Positions 1 to 6,676 of a stretch of DNA of 9,857 bases are shown in pieces. The position numbers and the translations under genes were made by a program. Source of the stretch: PNAI01 sp964575715 (GTDB taxonomy: Bacteria; Pseudomonadota; Alphaproteobacteria; Rhizobiales; Xanthobacteraceae); contig CAZNSG010000258.1 in assembly GCA_964575715.1 (NCBI GenBank), forward strand, positions 1-9,857, in the 5' to 3' direction. Each line of letters begins with the position of its first letter. Within the stretch, counting starts at the first letter, position 1. The notes below the pieces were generated by a model, which was not told the DNA's origin, ran no database searches, and saw only the letters and a program-made list of their open reading frames with translations.

Positions 1-532
1 GCAGAAGACCGAGATCGGTGCCGCAATGGGCCTCGGTGAGATTCATCGTGCCGGTCCATTCACCGGCTATCAGTTTCGGCAGATAAGTCGCCTTTTGCTC
101 GGCCGTACCGTGCGCGAGCAGCGCCGCAATGGCGCCTTGCGTGAGACCCGGATACATGGCGAAGGCCATGTTGGCCGAGCACAGGAACTCGTTGATCAAT
201 TGGGTGAGGATGATGGGGAGCCCTTGGCCGCCGAACTCCACAGGCGCCGAGATGCCGATCCAGCCGCCTTCGACAATCTGCTTAAAGGCCGCTTTGAATC
301 CCTTCGGTGTGGCGACGCTGCCGTCGTCGTGGCGCGTGCAGCCTTCCTTATCGCCGGTGCGATTGAGAGGCGTGAGCACTTGCTCGCAATATTTGGCGGC
401 CTCACCGAGAATAGCGCTCACAACATCAGGCGTGGCGTCGGCAAAACCAGGCAGATTCGAGTATCGGTCGATGCCGAACACGTCGTTCATCAGGAACAGT
501 ACGTCGTCGACAGGCGCCTTGTAGCTCGGCAT
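1..532 (-). CDS. Acyl-CoA dehydrogenase, DmdC-like (N-terminal part, cut by window edge)
   Basis: Read on the minus strand, an open frame runs from ATG at 532-530 off the left edge, giving 177 codons. The protein begins MPSYKAPVDDVLFLMNDVFG and continues with GWIGISAPVEFGGQGLP, NMAFAMYPGLTQGAIAAL and TMNLTEAHCGTDLG near the cut end. These are the N-terminal helical domain and the start of the FAD-binding middle domain of the acyl-CoA dehydrogenase superfamily. They resemble the roughly 600-residue subgroup that includes 3-methylmercaptopropionyl-CoA dehydrogenase (DmdC) and many fatty acyl-CoA dehydrogenases. Family knowledge: FAD-dependent alpha,beta-desaturation of an acyl-CoA, with electrons passed to ETF, in the cytoplasm. 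The catalytic base lies outside the window, so substrate cannot be judged. The start is supported by a GGGAGG-type ribosome site a few bases upstream. The gene is divergent from the PodJ-like gene. Confidence 0.9.
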   Translation of the reverse strand, partial: MPSYKAPVDDVLFLMNDVFGIDRYSNLPGFADATPDVVSAILGEAAKYCEQVLTPLNRTGDKEGCTRHDDGSVATPKGFKAAFKQIVEGGWIGISAPVEFGGQGLPIILTQLINEFLCSANMAFAMYPGLTQGAIAALLAHGTAEQKATYLPKLIAGEWTGTMNLTEAHCGTDLGLL

Positions 533-880
533 GATTTCCCCCTCCCGTTATCGCTTTTTTGGGTCGGCGGAGCTTCGCATATCCGGATTTAGCTCACGTT
601 AAAGGGCAAAATAAGGGGCTCATAAGATTCTTCGCCGGTCTCTACGGAAGCTTCGGTGCGCGCTGTTTGCGACACCCGCCCCATCGCGCGCACGTTCAAT
701 CTCCACTACTCCAGGTTGTCTTCGAACTGAGCCTGGCGGCCAGAAATCCCACTGCCACGCCAGCAGTTTAACCGCCTGTTTACCGTAATGGGAAAAGGTG
801 GCGCCTGAGCACGGTGGACCGCGCCGGTCCCCACCTGCCGTAAACGAACCGGTTCCGAGGGGCCAACCGGCGGCCTCACT
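533..880. other. Intergenic leader between divergent genes
   Basis: No convincing gene in 348 bp. The region must carry promoters for the dehydrogenase (minus) and the PodJ-like gene (plus), but no clear -35/-10 pair could be assigned. Near the plus-strand gene lie a small hairpin (GGACC 816-820 with GGTCC 826-830) and a perfect 10-bp palindrome GAACCGGTTC at 846-855. A six-codon frame starting ATG at 788 ends at TGA 806-808, in the same frame as the downstream gene. That stop rules out any in-frame start upstream of position 809. Confidence 0.5.
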
Positions 881-3800
881 TTGGATTCAACGGTCGACCA
901 GGGCATGCGGCACAGGCGCAAATCATATCGAGATTACGAGGACGACGATCCGGATTCGCTTGGCGAAACCTTGGCGGAAGTCAACGACCGGCTCGACGAT
1001 CTGTCCCGGCAGGTCGCGCGCATCGCGCGGCGGACTTACGGCGATGATCGTGGCATCCCGGCCAATCAGGTTCCGACCGGCCAGATTCCGGCAAGTCAGA
1101 TTCCGATCAGCCTTGGCGAAGCGCTCGCCCACTTCGATCGGCGCCTCGAGCAGATCGCCGCCGCCGAACGCGCCGCGCGCGCCATCGGCACCATCCGCGA
1201 TGAGCACCCGAGCGCTGCTTCCAACTGGTTGCCTGCGTTCGATCCGGCCGCGCCTAAGAACTCCACACCCCCGAACCCCACGCTCAAGCGCGCGGTCGAT
1301 ACCGGAGCAAGCGCGCATGCTGCGGCGGCACCTGCGGAACCTGCGCGGGACTTAGGCGGACTCGAACATCAGCTTCGCAATATCACCGAGCAGCTCGCTG
1401 CGTTGCATAAACCCTGCCGCATCGACGACGCGGTACTCACACTGCACAACGATCTGTCTGAGATTAGCCGCCTCCTCAACGAGGCAATGCCGCGCGATGC
1501 CATCGAGGTGCTGGAAAAGCAGGTGCGCGCGCTGGCCGAACGCATCGACCGCAGCCGGGATTCCGGCTCGGATAACGCCAAGCATACCCAACTCGAACGC
1601 GGGCTTGCCGAGGTACGCGACACGCTGCTCAACCTCAAGACGGCGGAAAATCTGGTCGAGATCAAGGAGGCGGTGACAGACCTCGCGCGCAGGATCGATC
1701 AGGTCGCAGCGAACAACCATAATCCGGGTGCGCTGCAAAAGCTCGATCAGGCGGTCGCTGGCCTGCGCGTCATCGTTTCCCATGTCGCGTCGAACGAAAC
1801 GGTTGGCAAGCTCGCGGACGAAGTGCGCGGCCTCTCCTCCCGCTTCGAGCATGCCATTACCGAGAGCAACGCCAAGGCGATCTCCCACTTCGAGCGGCAG
1901 ATCGCAGCGCTGATGCACAACGGACGTAACGAATCCATCGATACCACAACCTTGGTCAAGACACTCGGCGAGCAGCTCGACCACCGGATCGCGACCCTGA
2001 TCGACAGCAGCCGCAATGAACCCGCCGATACCGAAACGCTGGCCAAGACGCTCGGCGAGCGGATCAACCGCGGGATTGCCGCGCTCATGGACAGTGGCCG
2101 TACGGTATCCGACGAGACCGTAACGCTCATCAAGGCGCTCGGCGCGCATCTCGATAAACGGTTCGCGATGCTGGTCAAGGACAACCATTCCATTTCGCCA
2201 GAGGTAGGGACACTGATCCGGACGCTGATTGAGAAGCTCGACCATATGCAGCCCACGGAGGGCGACACGCTCGCGCTCGGCAACATCGAGGATCGGCTCG
2301 ACAAGCTGGCCGGAAAACTCGATGCCTCCGACGCCTGGCTCGATCGCCTGGGCGCGATCGAGCGCGGTATCACCGACGTATTGACCTGTCTCGAAGAGCA
2401 AAGCCGGAGCACACAGCCGGCGCTGCGCATGGAGATGAGGACGGTCGCGGCACATGCACCAGAGGCCGGGATACCGGTGCCGCCGGAAACAACGGCAGAA
2501 ATGCCGATGGCGCAGGCTCCTCCGTCATCGCCCACGCCATCGCCACCGCTGGACACAATAATCATCACGGCACCCTCAACTGGCCCCGCACCGCGTACTG
2601 CTTACGTGGCGGCGCAAGAGCCCGATCCGCTGGATGCGCTGAATGCTGCGACAGTGAGCAGGGTTGAATCTCCGCACCCGCAATTGCGCCGGCCGATCGA
2701 TCCTAATCTGCCGCCCGACACGCCGATCGAGCCCAGCGCCGAGGCATCGCACCCGCGCGCTTCGGCTGCGGATCGCATCATGGCCTCCGAAGCGGCGCTC
2801 GGCAGCGCCAAGCCCGCGGGGCGCGAGGTTGCAAGCCAGTTCGAAACGCTGATCGCCGCGCGCCGTGCGGCATTCACGGCTGGCTTGGAAGCGGCAACCA
2901 CAGGCATAGCGCCATTCAAGCCGGTCCTGGCGGAAATTGACGAATCGCCGAAGCGCAGACTGGGCAGCTATTTGCGCTGGCTGCTGCTCGCGGCCAGCGT
3001 CGTGATCATTCTGCTCGGTGGATTGCGGGTGGCGGTCGAAATGTGGCATTCGCCCGAGCCGGCCATGGTGCCGTCGTCCCTGAAAAATGCGCCGAGCGAA
3101 ATTCCTCCGAGCGCTGCGCCGGATGCGGCCAACGGAAATCCTGCCATGCCGATGCCGAGTCCCCAGGCGGTTCCCGACCTGCCGGCTGAAAACCCCGCTC
3201 CGAATTCTCCACCTGGTTCTCCACCCGATACGCCAGGTGCCGATCCCACTCCAATCGATGGTTCCTCCACGAAGACCGAACCGTTCGGCGATGCGCGACC
3301 CAAGACCATGCCCGAAGTCACCGGCACGGTTACCCGGCAAGACCCAGAGCACAATCGCACCGTCGAACCGACACTGCCGGTGACAATTGGTGGCGCGATG
3401 TTGCGCGCGGCGGCAATCGAGGGCAATTCAGCCGCGCAATACGAGATCGGCGTGCGCTACGCCGAAGGCCGCAGCGTGACGGCCAACGTCGAAGAAGCGG
3501 CACGCTGGTTTGAACGGGCGGCGAAGTCCGGCTTCGCACCCGCACAGTTCCGGCTCGGCGGACTTTACGACAAGGGGGGCGGGCTCAAACGCGACCGCGC
3601 GCTGGCTCGCCAGCTTTACCTCGCCGCCGCCGAAAAAGGCCACGCCAAGGCCATGCACAATCTCGCCGTGCTTTACGCCGAGGGGATGGACGGCAGGCCC
3701 AACTATCGCGCGGCAGCGCAGTGGTTTGGCAAGGCCGCGGACTATGGCATCGCGGACAGCCAATACAATCTTGCCATTCTTTACATTCGCGGCATCGGAG

Positions 3801-4102
3801 TGGAGCAGAATCTCACGGAATCCTACAAGTGGTTCGCGCTCGCGGCCAACCAGGGCGACCAGGAGGCCGCGAAGAAGCGCGACGAGGTTGCGGAACGGCT
3901 CGATCCGCAAGCGCTGAATACGGCGCAGCACGCGGTGCAAACATTCCGCGTAGCACAGCAGCCCGAACAGGCGGTGAGTCTGCAGGTCCCCTCCGGCGGC
4001 TGGGATCGGGCAAACGCCAATGTGCAGCCGGCAAGGCCCCGGACACGCCCATCCGGTTCGGATAGCCCCACGCTCAATCTTCTGTCCCCCGCCCCGCTCT
4101 GA
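881..4102 (+). CDS. PodJ-like bitopic coiled-coil / Sel1-repeat protein (putative polar localisation factor)
   Basis: The 1073-residue product has three parts. Residues 1 to about 500 are charged, helical and coiled-coil-like, including four 29-residue repeats (337-452); about 520-650 is proline-rich. One membrane helix (697-720, starting YLRWLLLAASVVII) follows basic PKRR, predicting N-in/C-out. After a Pro/Ser linker come four 36-residue Sel1 repeats (849-884, 885-920, 921-956, 957-992) and an 81-residue tail containing VPSGGWD. This order matches PodJ of Caulobacter and the SEL1-like proteins of Hyphomicrobiales, which organise cell-pole proteins and touch the periplasm. No C-terminal peptidoglycan-binding domain is visible, unlike Caulobacter PodJ. 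The start is uncertain: TTG at 881 gives the longest frame, and ATG at 905 is the alternative (8 residues shorter). Neither has a well-spaced Shine-Dalgarno; the AGGGG near 858-862 is about 18 bases from the TTG. The polarity role is inference from architecture. Confidence 0.85.
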   Translation: MDSTVDQGMRHRRKSYRDYEDDDPDSLGETLAEVNDRLDDLSRQVARIARRTYGDDRGIPANQVPTGQIPASQIPISLGEALAHFDRRLEQIAAAERAARAIGTIRDEHPSAASNWLPAFDPAAPKNSTPPNPTLKRAVDTGASAHAAAAPAEPARDLGGLEHQLRNITEQLAALHKPCRIDDAVLTLHNDLSEISRLLNEAMPRDAIEVLEKQVRALAERIDRSRDSGSDNAKHTQLERGLAEVRDTLLNLKTAENLVEIKEAVTDLARRIDQVAANNHNPGALQKLDQAVAGLRVIVSHVASNETVGKLADEVRGLSSRFEHAITESNAKAISHFERQIAALMHNGRNESIDTTTLVKTLGEQLDHRIATLIDSSRNEPADTETLAKTLGERINRGIAALMDSGRTVSDETVTLIKALGAHLDKRFAMLVKDNHSISPEVGTLIRTLIEKLDHMQPTEGDTLALGNIEDRLDKLAGKLDASDAWLDRLGAIERGITDVLTCLEEQSRSTQPALRMEMRTVAAHAPEAGIPVPPETTAEMPMAQAPPSSPTPSPPLDTIIITAPSTGPAPRTAYVAAQEPDPLDALNAATVSRVESPHPQLRRPIDPNLPPDTPIEPSAEASHPRASAADRIMASEAALGSAKPAGREVASQFETLIAARRAAFTAGLEAATTGIAPFKPVLAEIDESPKRRLGSYLRWLLLAASVVIILLGGLRVAVEMWHSPEPAMVPSSLKNAPSEIPPSAAPDAANGNPAMPMPSPQAVPDLPAENPAPNSPPGSPPDTPGADPTPIDGSSTKTEPFGDARPKTMPEVTGTVTRQDPEHNRTVEPTLPVTIGGAMLRAAAIEGNSAAQYEIGVRYAEGRSVTANVEEAARWFERAAKSGFAPAQFRLGGLYDKGGGLKRDRALARQLYLAAAEKGHAKAMHNLAVLYAEGMDGRPNYRAAAQWFGKAADYGIADSQYNLAILYIRGIGVEQNLTESYKWFALAANQGDQEAAKKRDEVAERLDPQALNTAQHAVQTFRVAQQPEQAVSLQVPSGGWDRANANVQPARPRTRPSGSDSPTLNLLSPAPL
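1889..2236 (+). repeat. Four tandem 29-residue (87-bp) repeats inside the PodJ-like gene
   Basis: Four consecutive 87-bp units (1889-1975, 1976-2062, 2063-2149, 2150-2236) encode residues 337-365, 366-394, 395-423 and 424-452. They share the pattern hydrophobic-x-x-R-hydrophobic-A-x-L, a short polar turn with acidic residues, T-L-x-K-x-L-G and a final polar residue. The first three are closest (RIATLID and GIAALMD cores; TLGEQ, TLGER, ALGAH ends); the fourth has drifted. Each unit looks like two amphipathic helices, which suggests a regular rod or a protein-docking array. The DNA copies have diverged, so this is an old duplication. Confidence 0.75.
3425..3856 (+). repeat. Four Sel1 (TPR-like) repeats in the predicted periplasmic part of the PodJ-like protein
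   Basis: Four in-frame units of exactly 36 residues carry the Sel1 signature: A-x-x-x-L-G-x-x-Y-x-x-G, then A-x-x-W-F-x-x-A-A-x-x-G. Examples are NLAVLYAEGMDG and NLAILYIRGIGV. Sel1 repeats form a TPR-like superhelix used for protein binding, and in related polar and cell-envelope proteins act in the periplasm. Unit 2 is slightly odd, with GGLYDKGGGLKRD and LYLAAA replacing the usual WF. Confidence 0.9.
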
Positions 4103-4136
4103 GCGCAGCCGGGCGCGATCGGCGGCAGCCGTTTTT

Positions 4137-4367
4137 GAGTATGATCCCGGACTCGATCCGGGGGTGGAAACCGGTTTCCCGCCTTCGCGAGCCTACTCCG
4201 CCGAAGCAGCCGCTTCGGCTGCGAAGGCTGGAAGCCCGCTCCCGCCTTAGCGAAGCCCGCTTCGGCGGGCGAAGCAAGGTCGGCGGGCGAAGGAAGGTCG
4301 GGAAAGGTCATGCTCAATCAAGATGCTAGAGCCTGGCTCCAATTCCATCAAAACCGATAAGGCTCTA
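4137..4367. repeat. RIME-like mosaic palindromic element, copy 1
   Basis: The element is framed by GAGTATGATC (4137-4146) and GGTCATGCTC (4306-4315), imperfect inverted copies. It is followed by a 42-bp right module (4326-4367) opening with CTAGAGCC and closing with GGCTCTA. Inside are a hairpin CCCGGA-CTCGA-TCCGGG (4146-4162), a perfect 14-bp palindrome GGAAACCGGTTTCC (4166-4179), a 7-bp stem with 3-base loop (4206-4222) and a 6-bp stem with TTCG loop (4255-4270). The outer framework resembles intergenic mosaic repeats (RIME type) common in Hyphomicrobiales, assigned from memory. No gene and no T-tract terminator is seen. The element lies 35 bp after the PodJ-like stop codon, so it is probably transcribed in that mRNA. 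Confidence 0.7.
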
Positions 4368-4368
4368 A

Positions 4369-4574
4369 GCGGCGGCTTCGCCCATCGTCAGCAAACCCGA
4401 ACGGGGCGTAGCCAGCCAAGCCGGCATCGACGGTCACCCGATCGTGACAAGGTTTAAGGGTCGACTCCCGCGCCGACATATTGGTAGAGACTGACGCGCC
4501 ACTCTCGCACCGGCCGCACATCGTAGGTGCCAAGGTCCGAAACTTGGCGTATTGAAATCATGGCGTATTGAAAT
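4369..4574. other. Spacer between two mosaic elements; possible gene debris
   Basis: No intact gene is recognised in this 206-bp stretch. A minus-strand frame (61 codons, 4533-4348) contains DRVTVDAGLAGYAPFGFADD, which faintly recalls the VDAG motif of DSD1-type alanine racemase / D-threonine aldolase proteins. Another minus frame reads LGTYDVRPVREWRVSLYQY before a stop. Neither has a ribosome site or supporting neighbour. A decayed fragment stranded between repeats is possible but unproven. Confidence 0.2.
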
Positions 4575-4575
4575 C
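4545..4575 (+). repeat. 15-bp direct repeat beside mosaic element copy 2
   Basis: TGGCGTATTGAAATC occurs at 4545-4559 and again at 4561-4575, one base apart, a perfect tandem duplication with 16-bp period. The second copy ends on the C that opens the CTAGAGC terminus of the adjacent element. It may be replication slippage or a scar of element insertion. Confidence 0.85.
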
Positions 4576-4883
4576 TAGAGCATGACCCCGAAAAAGCCTG
4601 CCCCCGGACATAGCCGTCCGAAGGACGGCGTCGCGGAGCCTGTCCATAGCCCGTCGAAGACGGGCGTGAACGCCCTAATTGGGCTTGCCGAAGGCAAGAC
4701 CCGAGGGCTCGCCTATAGCCGTCCGAAGGACGGCGTCGCTTCGCTCGCCCATAGCCGTCCGAAGGACGGCGTCGCTTCGCTCGCCTATGATCCGGGAGTG
4801 GCTACTGGTTTCCGGAATAAATCATGCTCATAACGCAAAACTGGAGCCCGGCTCTGATTCCGTCAAATTGGATATGGCTCTAG
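4575..4883. repeat. RIME-like mosaic palindromic element, copy 2, expanded by hairpin modules
   Basis: The element is bounded by perfect 7-bp inverted ends CTAGAGC (4575-4581) and GCTCTAG (4877-4883). It shares its framework with copy 1: GAGCATGACC (4578-4587), GTGG...CTGGTTTCC (4798-4813), ATCATGCTC (4821-4829) and a right module with GGAGCCCGGCTC, ATTCCGTCAAA and GGCTCTAG. CCCGGA (4603-4608) and TCCGGG (4791-4796), which enclose only CTCGA in copy 1, here enclose 182 bp of hairpin modules. CATAG (4609-4613) and CTATG (4785-4789) extend that enclosing stem. The element ends 38 bp before the TauE start codon, so the promoter of that operon must lie in or upstream of it unless it is very short. 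Confidence 0.75.
4609..4785 (+). repeat. Array of GAA-loop mini-hairpins with 36-bp units
   Basis: Units at 4609-4644, 4714-4749 and 4750-4785 are each 36 bp. They begin (C/T)ATA and contain GCCGTCCGAAGGACGGC, a perfect 7-bp stem with GAA loop (4613-4629, 4718-4734, 4754-4770). The last two units are identical except for the first base. Between units 1 and 3 sits a 69-bp variant (4645-4713) with GCCCGTC-GAA-GACGGGC (4649-4665), GGGCG-TGAA-CGCCC (4662-4675) and CTTGCC-GAA-GGCAAG (4684-4698). The stems differ in sequence but remain perfectly paired, and most keep the GAA loop, so structure is conserved over sequence. Confidence 0.85.
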
Positions 4884-4921
4884 CGTAGTGGAACTCATCG
4901 TCGAAGTCAGTGGAATAGCGC

Positions 4922-5845
4922 GTGCAAATCTATCTCCCAATCGCCGATCTGCCCGTGAACATCTTTCTTGTTCTGGCCATGGGGCTGGCCGTCGGATTCA
5001 TCTCGGGCATGTTCGGAATTGGCGGCGGCTTCCTGATGACGCCGCTTCTGATTTTCATCGGGGTATCGCCCGGGGTCGCGGTCGCGAGCGTTGCGAGCCA
5101 TATCGCGGCTTCATCGTGTTCGGGGGCGATTTCCTACTGGCGCAAGAATGCGCTCGATCTTTCGCTCGCGCTCATGCTGCTTGCGGGAGGATTCCTGGGC
5201 ACCACGGCCGGGGTGTGGCTGTTCACCTTGCTGCGCGCGCTCAATCAGCTCAATCTGACCATTGGGCTTTCCTACGTCGTGCTGCTGACAATCGTCGGTG
5301 CGCTGATGATCAGTGAAAGCGTGCGCATGATCGTGCGCGAGCACCAGGGCAAGCCGGTCGTGCTGCGGCGGGGCGGCAGCCACACTTGGCTGCACGGGTT
5401 GCCGCTGAAGATGCGCTTCAAACGCTCAAAGATTTATGTCTCGGTCATCCCGATCTGGCTGATCGGCTTTTCCATCGGCTTCATCGGCGCCATCATGGGC
5501 ATAGGCGGCGGCTTCATCCTGGTGCCGATGCTGATCTATTTTCTGCGCGTCCAGAGTGCGACTGTGATCGGCACCTCGATGGTGCTGACCCTCGTCACCA
5601 TGGCCGCGGCGACGTTCATGCATGCCATCACCAATCACTTGGTCGACGCGGTCCTGGCGCTTATTCTCATGGTCGGCGGGGTCATCGGCGCGCAGTTCGG
5701 TGCCCGCTCCGGTCAAAGCATGAAGGGCGAGCGGTTGCGCCTTTTGCTCGGCATCCTGGTTCTAGCGGTGGGAATGCGGTTTGCCTTCGAACTGATATTG
5801 CAGCCGGATGATCTGTTCTCGATCCGGGTGGTGGGAGGCGGTTGA
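4922..5845 (+). CDS. TauE/SafE family membrane permease (putative sulfite/organosulfur anion exporter)
   Basis: This 307-residue polytopic inner-membrane protein is typical of TauE/SafE (formerly DUF81) in length and internal duplication. The glycine-rich signature occurs twice, GMFGIGGGF (residues 29-37) and AIMGIGGGF (190-198), once at the head of each half. About seven or eight hydrophobic segments are visible, with a basic loop (about 145-170, containing KMRFKRSK) between halves. Family knowledge: transport of small anions such as sulfite, sulfoacetate or other sulfonate products; the substrate here is unknown. The start is GTG at 4922. The in-frame TAG at 4916-4918 excludes anything longer, and the N-terminus MQIYLPIADLPVNIF looks family-typical; the ribosome site is weak. 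The usual ATEAxQI-type stretch after the first motif reads VASVASHIAASS here. The stop overlaps the next start as TGATG. Confidence 0.92.
   Translation: MQIYLPIADLPVNIFLVLAMGLAVGFISGMFGIGGGFLMTPLLIFIGVSPGVAVASVASHIAASSCSGAISYWRKNALDLSLALMLLAGGFLGTTAGVWLFTLLRALNQLNLTIGLSYVVLLTIVGALMISESVRMIVREHQGKPVVLRRGGSHTWLHGLPLKMRFKRSKIYVSVIPIWLIGFSIGFIGAIMGIGGGFILVPMLIYFLRVQSATVIGTSMVLTLVTMAAATFMHAITNHLVDAVLALILMVGGVIGAQFGARSGQSMKGERLRLLLGILVLAVGMRFAFELILQPDDLFSIRVVGGG
5833..5838 (+). promoter_or_regulatory. Ribosome binding site deciding the start of the Alph_Pro_TM gene
   Basis: GGGAGG at 5833-5838, inside the last codons of the TauE gene, lies 6 bases before ATG 5845. That spacing favours ATG 5845 over the TTG at 5842, which would be only 3 bases away. 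The ATG shares its A with the upstream TGA, indicating translational coupling. Confidence 0.75.
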
Positions 5846-6645
5846 TGGTCCAAACGATTGTCCAATCCCGCCGTTTGCCCGTGGGAGCCTTTGCCGCGGT
5901 ATTCGTCGGATTGATCGCCGGCACGACTCCCGCCGGCGCCGAGCGGATCATCGCATCGATGTCGCAGCACCGGGTGCAGGTCACTTCCAGCTTCACCGGC
6001 ACGCAGATCGTACTGTTTGGCTTGATCGAGCGCGACCCCGCACCGCTGCGCAGCAGCTACGATATCGTCGTCACTGTCACCGGACCGCGGCAGACGATCG
6101 TGACCCGGCGCAAGGAGCGCGTGCTCGGCATCTGGGCCAACGTCGACTCTCGCACCTTCATCAATGTGCCGAACTATCTCGCGGTGCTCACCAACCGGCC
6201 GGTCGAAGGCATCGCCAGGCCGGAGATCACGCGCCGGCTGCAGATCGGTCTGGAAAACATCGTATTGCCGCAGCAAATCGGCTCCGATATCGCCGACGTC
6301 GTGCGGGAAGACCCGTTCCGGCAAAACTTCGTGCGAATCAAGCTCGATCAGAAACTCTACAACGAGCAGAATAAGGGGATCACCTTCCTCACACCCACGG
6401 TATTTCGCGCCGATATTCCGCTGCCGGGAGTGGCGCCGATCGGCAACTACGACGTGGACGTGAAGTTGTTTTCCGACGGCAATATGATAGCGCGTCAGGG
6501 TTCGGCGTTTGAACTGATCAAGTACGGCTTCGAGCAATTCCTGGCCGATACCGCGCACAACCATGGCGCGCTCTATGGGCTCGCGACGGTGCTGATGGCG
6601 CTCGGCACCGGCTGGTTCGCCAGCGTGGTGTTCCGGCGTGATTGA
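5845..6645 (+). CDS. Alph_Pro_TM / TIGR02186 family membrane-anchored periplasmic protein, unknown function
   Basis: The product is 266 residues. An N-terminal signal sequence (basic SRR, hydrophobic core 13-26, likely cleavage after TTPAGA, residue 32) leads to a periplasmic beta-rich region. A C-terminal helix (about 241-263, starting GALYGLATVLMALG) ends in FRRD, so the C-terminus is predicted cytoplasmic. GIWANVDSRTFINVPNYLAVL, GNYDVDVKLFSDG and FELIKYGFEQFL match my recollection of the alphaproteobacterial family TIGR02186/PF09608, which has no assigned function and often sits directly after a TauE/SafE gene. Here the genes overlap by one base (TGATG), so synthesis is probably coupled. 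Inference: an accessory or partner of the permease. The ORF can be read 1 codon longer from TTG 5842, but the ribosome site argues for the ATG. Confidence 0.88.
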   Translation: MVQTIVQSRRLPVGAFAAVFVGLIAGTTPAGAERIIASMSQHRVQVTSSFTGTQIVLFGLIERDPAPLRSSYDIVVTVTGPRQTIVTRRKERVLGIWANVDSRTFINVPNYLAVLTNRPVEGIARPEITRRLQIGLENIVLPQQIGSDIADVVREDPFRQNFVRIKLDQKLYNEQNKGITFLTPTVFRADIPLPGVAPIGNYDVDVKLFSDGNMIARQGSAFELIKYGFEQFLADTAHNHGALYGLATVLMALGTGWFASVVFRRD

Positions 6646-6676
6646 AATGCCGACGCTTGAACAATTGTTGCGTAGT

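Noticed and set aside
26..592. 188-codon plus-strand frame at the left end
   Set aside because: The minus strand of the same stretch encodes an unmistakable acyl-CoA dehydrogenase N-terminus with a good ribosome site.
788..808. Six-codon leader frame ATG...TGA upstream of the PodJ-like gene
   Set aside because: There is no ribosome site and no regulatory logic visible; such short frames are expected by chance.
1352..2455. 367-codon minus-strand frame inside the PodJ-like gene
   Set aside because: It is a shadow of the plus-strand coiled-coil/repeat region, with no ribosome site and no family resemblance.
4255..4270. GCCCGC-TTCG-GCGGGC hairpin as a rho-independent terminator for the PodJ-like gene
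   Set aside because: No run of T follows the stem; it is better explained as one module of the mosaic element.
4609..4785. 36-bp repeat periodicity suggesting a CRISPR array
   Set aside because: The units are directly adjacent with no unique spacers, each unit is itself a hairpin, and no cas genes are present.
4582..4833. 83-codon plus-strand frame with repeated SRPKDGVASLA peptide
   Set aside because: It is the translation of the hairpin modules. The frame stays open because module lengths (36 and 69 bp) are multiples of 3. It has no ribosome site and no protein-like composition outside the repeat, so it was treated as non-coding repeat DNA.
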